DNA from: Folioceros fuciformis
Taxonomy: Eukaryota; Anthocerotophyta; Anthocerotopsida; Anthocerotales
Assembly: GCA_049999805.1 (NCBI GenBank)
Contig: JBNGIO010006150.1
Coordinates: forward strand, 103,661 to 167,660
Reading direction: 5' to 3'
DNA length: 64,000 nucleotides
A model generated the notes under the pieces. It saw only the letters and a program-made list of their open reading frames with translations, had not been told where the DNA came from and did no database searches. Positions 54,748 to 64,000 of the stretch are shown here, one piece after another; the first letter of the stretch is position 1, and the number at the start of each line of letters is the position of its first letter. The position numbers were made by a program, and so were the translations under genes.

Positions 54748-56718
54748 ATGGCGCTACGACTGCAGCGCCCGCCAGACAGTTTGGTGTTTCACGACCCAGG
54801 CAGCGTGGTGATCAACCGACAACGTGCACGGGTGGATGCTTTCAAGCCACACTCTGCGCTGTCCACGCTAGAGAGACTAGGGCACACCTGCAAGGTTCCA
54901 GCTTCTGCTGGAGGAACTGCAAAGTTGCTTGAAAGGGACGTGCATGTGGAAAGGCAGGAGACCTTGGACCTCTTGGTGCAGCAAGGAGGTGGTGATGTTC
55001 ACACGGGTGTGCTGTACCGGGTGCTCAAGAGGTGCATGGCACACAAGGATCTAGCTCTTGGTAGGCTTGTGCATGCTCTTGCAGTCAGGAGTGGGTACGA
55101 GTCGGATGCGTTCCTTGCTAATCACGTCATCGGCATGTATGCCTCTCACAATCTGCTGGAGGAGGCAAGGCAGGTCTTCTTCAAGGTGGCTGAGCCTAAT
55201 GCGCACATGTGGTGTTCCATCATTCTGGCCCATGTTCGGCAGGGACAGGCCGGTGAGGCCATCCATCTGTACAGGCTTATGAGGAAGACGGACGTGAAGG
55301 CAGACAATCATGTGTATGTTGCAGTTCTGACCGCGTGTGCCAGTGCAGAGGATCTGGTTTCGGGCAAGGAGGTGCATGCTGACATTCTGGCCAGTGCCGT
55401 AAGGACGGACATCTTTGTTGGCAGCAGCTTGGTGAACATGTATGCGAAATGCGGAAGCTTGGGGGATGCCCGCAGCGTATTTGATTCACTGCCGACGAGG
55501 ACAGTGGTTATATGGAATGCCATGTTGGCTGGCTATACGCAGCAGGGGTTGGGTCAGGAATCCTTGGCTCTGTATGCACGCATGCAAGAGGAGGGCATGG
55601 CTCCAGCTGATCATGTCACGTTTGTGTGCCTCCTGAACGCGTGCGCCAGCGTGGGAGCACTGGGCAACGGGAAGCAGCTCCATGCTCAGGTGCGTGAACG
55701 AGGGTTGGAAGCTCATGTTTCTGTGGGCAGCAGCCTGGTGGACATGTATGCAAAATGCGGGAGCTTGGAGGATGCTCGTGCAGTGTTCGACAGGCTGCCT
55801 GTCAGAACAGTGGTGACATGGAATGCTCTGCTCAATGGGTATGCCGGGCACAGCTGTGCTGCCATGGCCATGGAGTGCTTCGAAGAAATGCGTGGGCAAG
55901 GGGTCCAGCCAGACGGCATAACCTTCATCCATCTCCTCGTGGCGTGCAGTCATGCAGGCTTGGTGGCAGAGGGCCAACGGTATTTCAGGATGATGGTGGA
56001 GGAGCATGGCATTGTGCCCACAGACTACCACTGCACTTGCATGGTAGATTTTCTTGGGCGGTCAGGATTCCTGGACGAGGCTGAATCCATCCTTCACACC
56101 ATCCCACATGACATGGTAGGTTGGACATCTCTTCTGAGTGCCTGCAAAACCCAGGGTGATGCAGGCCGTGCACGTCGATGTTTCGACCATATTGTGGCAT
56201 TGGAGCCCGAAAAGGCCAGTGCCTACGTCCTCCTGGGCACCATGTATGCAAATGCTGGCAGGCAACTCGATGTGGTGGAGGTGGAAAGCCTGAGGAGGTC
56301 GGCGGGTGCTTGGAAGAAACCTGCAAAGGCATGCATCGAAGTGCAGAACAAGGTGCACGAGTTCAGGGTTGGAGAAGACAGATCCGACTTATCCTCCAAA
56401 CTCAGGAGCGTGGCTACAAGGTTGAAGGAGGAAGGAGGCCATGTCCCTCAAACGGAGCTGGTGCTAAAATCCGTGACTGAGCAGGAGAAGGAGGATGCCT
56501 TGTGTGGACATGCAGAGAAACTTGCCTTGGCTTATGGCCTTCTCAACACCCCACATGGCACAACTTTGCTTGTTACCAAAAATCTTCGAATGTGCGGTGA
56601 CTGCCACAGTAGCACCAAGATCATGTCCCGCCTTGAAAGGAGAGAGATCATTGTCAGAGATGCACACCGGGTGCATCATTTCCTCGACGGATTTTGTTCA
56701 TGTGGTGATCGTCACTGA
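54748..56718 (+). CDS. PLS-class PPR protein with KP-type DYW domain ending in DRH
   Basis: An intronless 656-residue protein. The frame is open from a GTG at 54688, but the first ATG (54748, MALRLQRPPDSLVFH) gives a good arginine-rich targeting start. About four PLS triplets follow, shorter than the other two PPR genes here. The E region leads to KKPAKACIEV (from about 523), the KP box in place of PG. The deaminase zinc residues are HAE (588-590) and CGDCH (616-620). The C-terminus is CSCGDRH; the DRH ending has been described for hornwort, fern and lycophyte DYW variants proposed as U-to-C editors. The last 71 residues align without gaps to those of the 1044-residue protein. Organelle and target are unknown. 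Confidence 0.93.
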   Translation: MALRLQRPPDSLVFHDPGSVVINRQRARVDAFKPHSALSTLERLGHTCKVPASAGGTAKLLERDVHVERQETLDLLVQQGGGDVHTGVLYRVLKRCMAHKDLALGRLVHALAVRSGYESDAFLANHVIGMYASHNLLEEARQVFFKVAEPNAHMWCSIILAHVRQGQAGEAIHLYRLMRKTDVKADNHVYVAVLTACASAEDLVSGKEVHADILASAVRTDIFVGSSLVNMYAKCGSLGDARSVFDSLPTRTVVIWNAMLAGYTQQGLGQESLALYARMQEEGMAPADHVTFVCLLNACASVGALGNGKQLHAQVRERGLEAHVSVGSSLVDMYAKCGSLEDARAVFDRLPVRTVVTWNALLNGYAGHSCAAMAMECFEEMRGQGVQPDGITFIHLLVACSHAGLVAEGQRYFRMMVEEHGIVPTDYHCTCMVDFLGRSGFLDEAESILHTIPHDMVGWTSLLSACKTQGDAGRARRCFDHIVALEPEKASAYVLLGTMYANAGRQLDVVEVESLRRSAGAWKKPAKACIEVQNKVHEFRVGEDRSDLSSKLRSVATRLKEEGGHVPQTELVLKSVTEQEKEDALCGHAEKLALAYGLLNTPHGTTLLVTKNLRMCGDCHSSTKIMSRLERREIIVRDAHRVHHFLDGFCSCGDRH

Positions 56719-57311
56719 CCCTCAATTTTCCTTCACCTCCTCCATCGCTGAGCCCTCATTCCCCCTCCCAGCTACCTGTCTCAGGTGGACCCATTTTTTC
56801 CCCGGCTAAGTGCTGTCAATCCTCCGGGGGTATCATACGCTGCTTAACAAAACGGCTTTCAACACACTGTACCTATTCGAGAAGGATAACAGTCATTTTA
56901 TTAACACGACGAGGAATAAAATCAATTCTGTTTCAAATGAATTTCTGGATTCGAGTAAATGCGATTAGGGAAATTTGCATGCAACACTTCTAGACACCCA
57001 ACCCAAAGTTCACTGAGCTTGCACTTCGACCTTCTGGACCCTTACTCTCTCTTCGCGTTCGCGTATTCGAAGAGCGGCTTCACACCGCGGAGCAGGCGGT
57101 TTTGCTGTGCAGATAGTTTATTCACACCGTCGACATGCCTGGAGTAGTGGAGTTAAATAATGCGTCTGTTAGTCCTGGTTAATTTTACGAGTCGAGAACG
57201 GTAGGCAGCGATCCCGGCTGGATACACAGGCGCTCGGTCCGTCATCGTTTTTTTGAATGGGACCGTGTTGAGCAGAGGTGGAGTGCGCCCTTGCTTTACA
57301 GCCAGAGCACG
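56719..57311. other. intergenic, no gene seen
   Basis: 593 bp between two plus-strand genes: the 3' flank of the PPR gene and the promoter of the next gene. No specific motif is claimed. Confidence 0.5.
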
Positions 57312-60300
57312 ATGGAAGGAGGAAGTCCTGGCAACGAAGATCTCTGGCAAGAGCTGAGGAACCATATTGCCGTGCTAGCCGTCGTTGATCAGGTAGGACT
57401 GGAAAAGACCACGAGGACGAGCTCAAAAGTGTTGATTTGTGCATGGCATCTGTCGGCTTGGTTGCAATGAGCTTGTTTGACAGAGAATTAAGATGTGAAT
57501 GAACCAGTTTCTTTATCCAGGCTTCCAAGGCCCAAGCTTTGCAGTTGCTGTCAGTGTTCTTCTCGCGTGTCACAGCAAAAATTGCCGAGTCCGTAAACGG
57601 CTCCACTCAAGGATTAGAGACGCTGATGAGCCTGTGGACGGAAGATGTTCTGCTACTCCATGACTGGCTGCGTCGGGAGCTGGGAGAGCAGACGGAGTTC
57701 CTCGACTTGGTATGTTGTGAAGAAGATGCAGCTGGAGGGGACTCACTTGAGGTTCAAGTTGTCAGTGAGCTTAGGGTTCATGGTGCGGGGCTGCGGGTGT
57801 CGAATGCGAGTCTAACAGCAGGGACGTTGCGCTGTTGCATACGTATTCTTCCTCTGATTGAGTGCTTCGACACTGGTTTGAGTGCCGACTGTGCGCTGAT
57901 ACTGAAGACGCTTCTGCAGAAGCTGTGCTCACCTGCCAGGATTCGGGAAATTTTCCAACGTGCTCTGGGGAATGGAATAGTGCATGGGAAGCACTCTCCG
58001 TATATTCGTTCCTTGCTGTATTCGGAGAATATCAGTGTTTTTGAGAGCCGGGATGGACGGGAGGATGTGTGGTGCCGACAAAGGAGCTGGCAAGAGTGTT
58101 CTTCGTTTCAGGAGGTCAAGATCAACTGTCACGCGTTTGACGTCAATGGGGATTGCGGCCAAAGCGCGGGGAATTTAGAGCTCTTGAACCGTTTGGACAA
58201 TCAGTTGGATGTCATATGTGCCATGCTTGAGGTCGGTGTCGTTTCCCACTGCTTTTTTCCCGTAGGATTACTACGCTGGCTGCGTTCCTTTCTGCTAGAG
58301 GTTGTAAATGTCCACTGAGGTCTGCTGTTTCGTCTTTCAGGTGTACATGGATGAACTACTAGTAAGTCCTTACTTATTTGAGGTCTTTCTTGAAGGCCAA
58401 GGCGATGAAGGAAGCGGTGGATATGCTTTTGGCAGCCAGATGGAAATAGTGCTTGAAGCGTCTTACCTCCATGCCCTTCTGTCATTTCTTCGGAAGAAGG
58501 TTGAACCAGGTGGCGCATCTCTGTCAAATGAAGATGACAAGCTCACTCGACTTACTTGTGTGACATTACCTGCTAGTGTTCTATTGTTGGACATGGTATC
58601 TGCGGATGGAGCTCCCAGTTTGCTTCTTACACACATTGCAAACCTTGTGACTGGATCACTACAAAGATTGCATCCGCATGGCAGTCCTGTCTCAAGGTCT
58701 GATCAGCTGAGAGACAAGCCTGTAAATATCACGGAAACCAAAACGCAGGGGTTGGTTGGTTCCAATGAGTTATTTCAGTTCATGCATGTTGCTGATCCAG
58801 TTAGGGGATCATTGTCGGGTGAAGACACTGATGGCTCATGCAAGCAGAGAAGATTTGGAGACATCTTATCTCCCCGCGTAAACTTGGGACTGTCTTTGTC
58901 AGTCCTCGAAACTGCTGTTCAGTTGTTTACTAAGGTCTTCAATTCAGCATCAGTGGCAAGTCCAACGGATTGCCGCAACACTGATATCCACCCAGGGCCC
59001 AGTAGTTTCTTTGCTGCCCGCTTGCACGAGCACATGGCTTTGGGAAGGTTCTTGAGTACCAATGTAGGTGTGGCAGTCGATCGCGTGTTTTCAAGTTCTG
59101 TTGGTATTTTTACAGACGCTAAAGAGTGTGACAGCGGATGCTGTTGGGGAGAGTGTTCTGCGTCCAGTATAGAGAAGACTTCTCAGCTGTGCAGCTTGTG
59201 TCGAGATCACTCACGGGAGAACCAACATCAAGAAGCTAATATGTGCTGCAGATTGACAGAATTGCGTGACGGTGGTAAGCAACAAGAGTATGACGCTGTG
59301 GCTAGTCAGGACTTAGGCGAAGGTGTCATGCATTCGGATGGCCAGGAAACCTTGAAAAACTCAGAGGAGTTGGCCTGTGCTGTCCTGCGTTTGATCAGCG
59401 GTGCTCTGAATCGGATATCAGCCGAGATGTGTGAGGTCAAGCAAGTCTCCGTAACAAGAAGCCAACCGGATGTGGAAGTTTTAGTGGAGATTCGCAGCAT
59501 CTCCGATTGCATCTCGTCAGTCTTTCAGCGTTGTATTCAATGTCTGAAAGTAGATGATCTAGCAGGACAAGAATGTATTGCGGGCACGTGGGAAGAAACC
59601 AAATCACTGCAGTTCAAGGAAACAATCCAGTGCACTTTGAATGTTTTTTCTAAGATCATCCAGATAGAGACTCAACGAGGGGTTGGTGGTCAATTATTGA
59701 TGGAGTACATACATGTACAGAGGTCCTTGGGAGATCTGTTACGTGGGGAAGTTGGTGAACTTAGAGAAAACCATTCTTCTCAAACTGAAGCTGCCGACAA
59801 ATTCTGCAGGGATGGCTGCTCACCCATATCAACCACAGCAGACACCGAAACTACGGGAAGCGTTCCATTGGCATCAGTGTTCCCTAGGGCATCGACTCTG
59901 AAGATTTTTATGAAACTGAAGCAAGGAGTAAATCATAGCTCTTCAAAGCCAGGACAAAGTGGCAGGTTTGCCTCTAGCATACCCCGCTTCCGCCACGGAA
60001 TTTCCTGGATCTGGATTTGTGAGCTGTCATATCTTTAACGTTGATGTTTTCGCCTTGCGCAGCACATACTCAAATAAGAAGAGAGCTCCGGAAGGCAGCA
60101 CTTTGGGTAGCGGCGAGGGGGCACCTGCCAAGCAGTTGAAAGAGTGCAAGGGGGTGGGAAATTCTTTTGTTCAGGCTTGCATTGCAATGGATAAGTTCTG
60201 CGATGGAGATACTTTTAATGATATAAACGACTTCGTAGTTTGTAAGGAGGGCCGTGACTATGTTAAATATAAGAAACAACGGCAAAAGATTATGAAACGC

Positions 60301-60387
60301 AACCGAACTCGCAACTTTATGAGACGGCAAGAAGAAAGGAGGGAGCTACTTGCACAGTTGGCCCTTATCTCTGAAATGGAACAGTAG
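57312..60387 (+). CDS. unrecognised 913-residue protein, basic conserved-looking C-terminus
   Basis: Four exons (57312-57392, 57521-58231, 58341-59965, 60063-60387) join in consistent phases and total 914 codons. I do not recognise the family. The N-terminal 250 residues are helical and leucine-rich (RVTAKIAESVNGS, LRCCIRILPLIECFD, LQKLCSPARIREIFQRAL), resembling a HEAT/ARM-like solenoid. The middle is a long, polar and probably disordered region with scattered Cys. The C-terminus is distinctive: NDINDFVVCKEGRDYVKYKK followed by a strongly basic KIMKRNRTRNFMRRQEERRE helix, which could be a nuclear localisation or nucleic-acid-binding element. No signal peptide or membrane segment is seen. Its CDS end overlaps the proposed end of the convergent phosphatase gene. 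Confidence 0.8.
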
Positions 60388-61580
60388 TAGTTGGATGCAC
60401 AATGACGGGCTGGGAATCAGAGCAGAAATCTTCTGGGCGTAAAATTTTCTTTGCACCAAGCGGGCAGTTTGTGTATCCACTCCTGTAGGTGATCCCATGT
60501 TTTTGATGCCCATGTTCTGCTCGAACCAAGCTAGAGCTCAAGCCTTTCAGCATATAAGGTTAGCCCCATTTTCAGTGAGTCCAGGCTAAACCCACCTGCA
60601 ACTTGCACACTGATCACTCCAAGCTCCGAGATCTGCAAGTCAAACAAAAGTCTTAAGGCAAAGGCCCATCTGGACATGTTTCGTCATGATTTGGCCATCA
60701 AATCTGTGAGGGAGACTTAATGTAACTGCGTGCTTAGTGCAGACAGACTCATGGGGCCACTTACTTCCTGGATGTTTTTCTGCTCGTCATCGAAGAAAAG
60801 GAAAGAGTTGAGTGGGAGCTTGGTCTTCTCAGAGATGGCCATGAAGTGTTCGAGCTTCGAAGGTGCGGGGAACATCTCCTGCTCCATGACCACTGATGTT
60901 AGGATAAAGAACATGGTTCGCAAATAAATTTGTCAGAATTACGGTTTCAGTTTCCAGCCGAGAACAACATCAAGGTCTTGCATGAACCACCACACCTTCA
61001 CTACAAAATGGTGACTTATGTTGAGCTTGCTGAGGAAAGCACTGGCAGTTTCTGGTGTTGGAGTTCGAGATGCGACTGCTAGGGGTATGTTGCTAGCTGT
61101 AAGTGCATGGAGAAGGCAGGGTACCTGTGGGAACAGAACTGGATTATAGTCCAGACTCCGAAACTGACTGTCGGATCCAACAGGCCACATCAGTAACAAG
61201 ACACATGACCAACCAAGCCTCAAGTGTCGCAAATGCACATACCAATAGAAGGGCCAGACAGTGTGATCCAGATCCAACACTACAAGGGATGGAAGGACTG
61301 CTGCCTGATGAAGAACCTCCGCAGCCCTTTCGATGCACCTTGCTCCTTCAATTGCAGCCAAAGCCTCCCAAGGACCATTAAGACGAGAAGACGGTTCCAC
61401 ACACTGGGCTACGACGTGCTTTGGACGAAGAAAGCGCAGCCTGCGTATATCAGCTCTGTGCCATCTGCTGGCTGCAAATGGAAGCCTTGTCGCATCCAAC
61501 GAATTATGCAATACGGAGGCCGGTACTGGCAAAGGGCTGGCCATGTCCTGGAGACGAAAATGGATGCCAAAGGTCCCCAT
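60346..61580 (-). CDS. MDP-1-like HAD-superfamily phosphatase
   Basis: Start at 61580 (MGTFGIHFRL) or 61544 (MASPLPVPASVLHNSLD); the latter opens a Ser/Arg-rich stretch like a transit peptide. The HAD motif I is VVLDLDHTVWPFYC, completed across an intron (the Cys codon is split). Motif II lies in ALTASNIPLAVASRTPTPET, then SHHFVVK joins EMFPAPSKLEHF by skipping to a downstream acceptor. Motif IV is FLFFDDEQKNIQE, then ISELGVISVQVAGG. The Arabidopsis homologue has the same exon-scale order. MDP-1 enzymes are magnesium-dependent acid phosphatases acting on small phosphorylated or glycated substrates. The last exon is the least certain; the frame read here stops at 60346, inside the convergent gene's last exon. 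Confidence 0.8.
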
Positions 61581-62317
61581 AAGCCTTCCAGATCAACAGT
61601 TCCTACGTCACCCCAGACTCAGTTCGGACAGAAGAAAAACTAGCGTCTATAGGAAGGACACAAGGTTAGGGATGGGCTGCAAATTGGCCGTCTACTTGAT
61701 CCAAGTATAACAGCCCTCACCATTTATAAAAGACCCATGTCACTTACAACACACCTCAAGTTTTGGATGAAGGCATTCCCTCCTTACAAAGACCATAGCC
61801 CGCTTAGATGCACAAACAGCACTTACGTGCTGCTTGTGCACCTTTGCAAAGAGCGCCCATGTACCAAAGTAAGGTAGTGGAGCCTATGGAGGATGGAGGA
61901 GGAGGGGGCTGCAAAAGGGAGATTGTACCACTCTATCTATCGAGTATGTATGTAGGAGGAGTGAACAGGATTTAGATAACGTGACAGAAAAGTAAGCGTG
62001 AATGGACAACAGGAAAAGGGATGGTTAAGCCAAGCGGAGAATTAGGGAACGGCCCCGCGCGCCTCGCTTGCAGCCGGTTCTCCCGCCGCGCCTTCTCCCT
62101 CGCAAATTCACGACACTCGAAATTTGAGCGGCAAGCGAGACGAGGTGAGGCGAGGCGACTGTGGCCCGCTTTATCATTTCCAGCCTGCACAATGCAAGCC
62201 AGGCAATCGCTCGACCGCAATCTCACAATCTTGGTGCAACATCCCGGCAGTTGAGCAACATCCAGCACTCCCCCAATCCACCACACAGCATCGCGCCTTG
62301 AAGAAGTCTGGCGGAAC
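61581..62317. other. divergent intergenic region
   Basis: 737 bp between the phosphatase start (-) and the armadillo-repeat gene start (+), so it carries both promoters. No defined motif is claimed. Confidence 0.5.
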
Positions 62318-64000
62318 ATGGATGTGTCTTTGGATTGCTCTTGGAGCCACCGGGGACAGTCGGCAGATCTGGCCCCTCGCAGCCTGCTCGCGCTGCGGGG
62401 AGTGGCGGCCGCCACCAGGGACAATCGGGAGCAGTACCGGGCCAGCAGGATGTCCGGGATCGAATCCGCAGCCAGCATGTTTCTTCGATCCGGCAGCTTG
62501 GCATCCCCGGAAGCAGGCCCCGCTCCCGGCCTCCCCTACGACTCCAAGTGGGGCTATGCACCGCAGCACTGCTCCAGCTGCGACCTTGGAGCGGGCGATC
62601 TCCACAGCATGCTTAGGCCCGACGGGGAGCAGACCAGAGCAGGAGCGGACTCTTGGGGGGATGGAGGTGTAGGGTGCGGGAGCGGGGAGGCCGGGTTCAC
62701 AGCCAAATTGCAAGCGCACGGGCAGGGTTTGCGGGAGGGGGAGGTGAATGGCGTCGTGGCGGGGCAGGATTTTCCAGCTCCCGGGAGCCGGGCCGCAGGC
62801 TACGGCACGTCGGCGCTGGTGCATGAGGCGGAGACGGCGAGATCATACACAGTCCAGGACCTGATCGCGGCGCTGCAAATGGGGGGGAGCAGGTCCAAGA
62901 TGGAGGCGGCCATAACTGTCAGGTCGCTGGCGGCGTCGCACAACATGCATCAGGTGGCCTTCATCTCCGCTGGAGGGATCCGGCCTCTGGTGGATTTGCT
63001 GAGCTACGAGGCCGGGGAGACGCACTGGCCTCCGGAAATGCGGGAGAAGGCCACCATAACTGTGCGGGCTGAGGCTGCCTTGGCGCTGGCAAGTCTGTCG
63101 GTGAGCAACGACGACAATAAGGGAGCAATTGGCGCCGCAGGGGCGATTCCTGTGTTGTGTGACCTAATTCAGTAAGCACGCCATCGCCCACATTGCTTTC
63201 TTGCTTTGCAGAGCGGAACAGAGGGGGAGGACTGATCATCCCAGACAACATTGTAATGAAGATGTAAGGGGGAAAAGAAAAGAAAGCACCAGTAGTGGAG
63301 AGGCAGGCCTGCACGAGTCTTTCGTCTCTCCAGTCCGTCCTAGTGTAACACTGAAGTATAAAACTCACTGATCTTCGCAAAGGTTCGATGAGGAAAGTTA
63401 CAACGCAGCATTGGCAAGCTACCAGAAGCAGGAAATGGCACCTTTCTTGGTCCTGGCCAGAGATGCTGGCGCTGGGGCGCTCTCATGCCTGGCCAGGAAC
63501 GAGAACAACAAGGAGGCTATCATCGCAGCCCAGGCTGTTCCTGCTCTTGTGCGCATGGTCGACCGGGGAACAAGCTTTGGCAGGTACCCACTTCCTCAGT
63601 CTTGTCACTGCTCGCTGCAGCATTTCCTATTTATATATTCCCTCAAGTGTGTTGATTCAGGGAGTTCGCGATTTGAGTACGCTGCTTTTCCGTCTCATAG
63701 CTAGCTCCTTGTTGCTTGTCCCCCCTCCCCATGGTGCAGGGCGGCTGCTGCCAATGTTCTCGCTAAACTGGCAACAGGAAGCAATGCTCAGAACAAGTTG
63801 CTGCTGGGAAAGGAGGGTGCTATATCAGCTATCCTTAGGCTGTTGAAGGATGGGTCTCCCAAAGCTCGAGAAACTGGAGCTGAAGCTCTGTTTAATCTGG
63901 CTATGCATCCGTGGAACAAGTCCAAGATTATACAGGAGGGGGGGATGGCTAGCCTGCTGAGAATGGTTGAAGGAGGGTCACAGCCAGAGAAAGATGCCGC
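62318..64000 (+). CDS. armadillo-repeat protein (partial, runs off the window)
   Basis: Three exons are visible: 62318-63171, 63383-63583 and 63740 to beyond 64000. The N-terminal 170 residues are Gly/Ala/Ser-rich without a recognised domain. ARM repeats start near AETARSYTVQDLIAALQMG: ITVRSLAASHNMHQVAFISA GG, then ALALASLSVSNDDNKGAIGA AGAIPVL, ALSCLARNENNKEAIIAAQA, and LAMHPWNKSKIIQEGG. The repeats are of the kind found in plant U-box-associated ARM proteins, but no U-box is seen before them and the C-terminus is outside the window. ARM solenoids bind protein partners; no specific role can be given. Confidence 0.87.

Overview
The window is nuclear DNA of a seed-free land plant. Most genes have short introns (about 70-200 bp) and their closest relatives, as far as I can recognise them, are plant families. 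Two features narrow the lineage. Two PPR proteins carry the KP-type DYW domain, which is known from hornworts, ferns and non-Selaginella lycophytes, all groups with U-to-C RNA editing. There is also a coiled-coil gene resembling an axonemal dynein light-chain-domain protein, which fits a plant with flagellated sperm. A density of roughly one gene per 4 kb favours a compact genome such as a hornwort, but this is inference.

Layout. 1-2 kb: minisatellites. 2.0-3.6 kb (-): bacterial-type tRNA isopentenyltransferase (IPT9-like), interrupted by a 100-N assembly gap. 5.8-13.0 kb: a head-to-head pair of long intronless PLS-class PPR genes. One is DYW:KP; the other has a PG box and ends at an apparent frameshift. 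13-16.2 kb: AT-rich, minisatellite-rich spacer. 16.2-18.4 kb (+): nucleoplasmin-like FKBP histone chaperone in ten exons. 18.4-20.8 kb: more minisatellites. 20.8-21.8 kb (+): plant protein of unknown function. 22.5-23.9 kb (-): annexin. 24.5-31.5 kb (-): AXDND1-like coiled-coil gene. 32.2-36.3 kb (-): alpha-N-acetylglucosaminidase (GH89). 37.0-39.4 kb (-): 3-hydroxyisobutyryl-CoA hydrolase-like. 39.9-42.3 kb (+): DNA polymerase delta subunit 2, divergent from the hydrolase over a 0.5 kb spacer. 43.6-53 kb (-): a tandem duplication of an MS1/MMD1-like PHD-finger gene with conserved flanks. 54.7-56.7 kb (+): second DYW:KP PPR gene, ending in DRH. 57.3-60.4 kb (+): unrecognised 913-residue protein. 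60.3-61.6 kb (-): MDP-1-like HAD phosphatase, convergent with it. 62.3 kb to the end (+): armadillo-repeat protein cut by the window edge.

Themes. The genes are mostly independent housekeeping and developmental loci rather than an operon-like system. The most noteworthy group is the organelle RNA-editing factors: three PPR genes, two with the KP-type deaminase domain tied to U-to-C editing. The PHD tandem pair, and the sperm-axoneme candidate next to conserved housekeeping genes, are the next most informative. Exon coordinates were worked out by hand from GT-AG boundaries, reading phase and family similarity. No searches were run.
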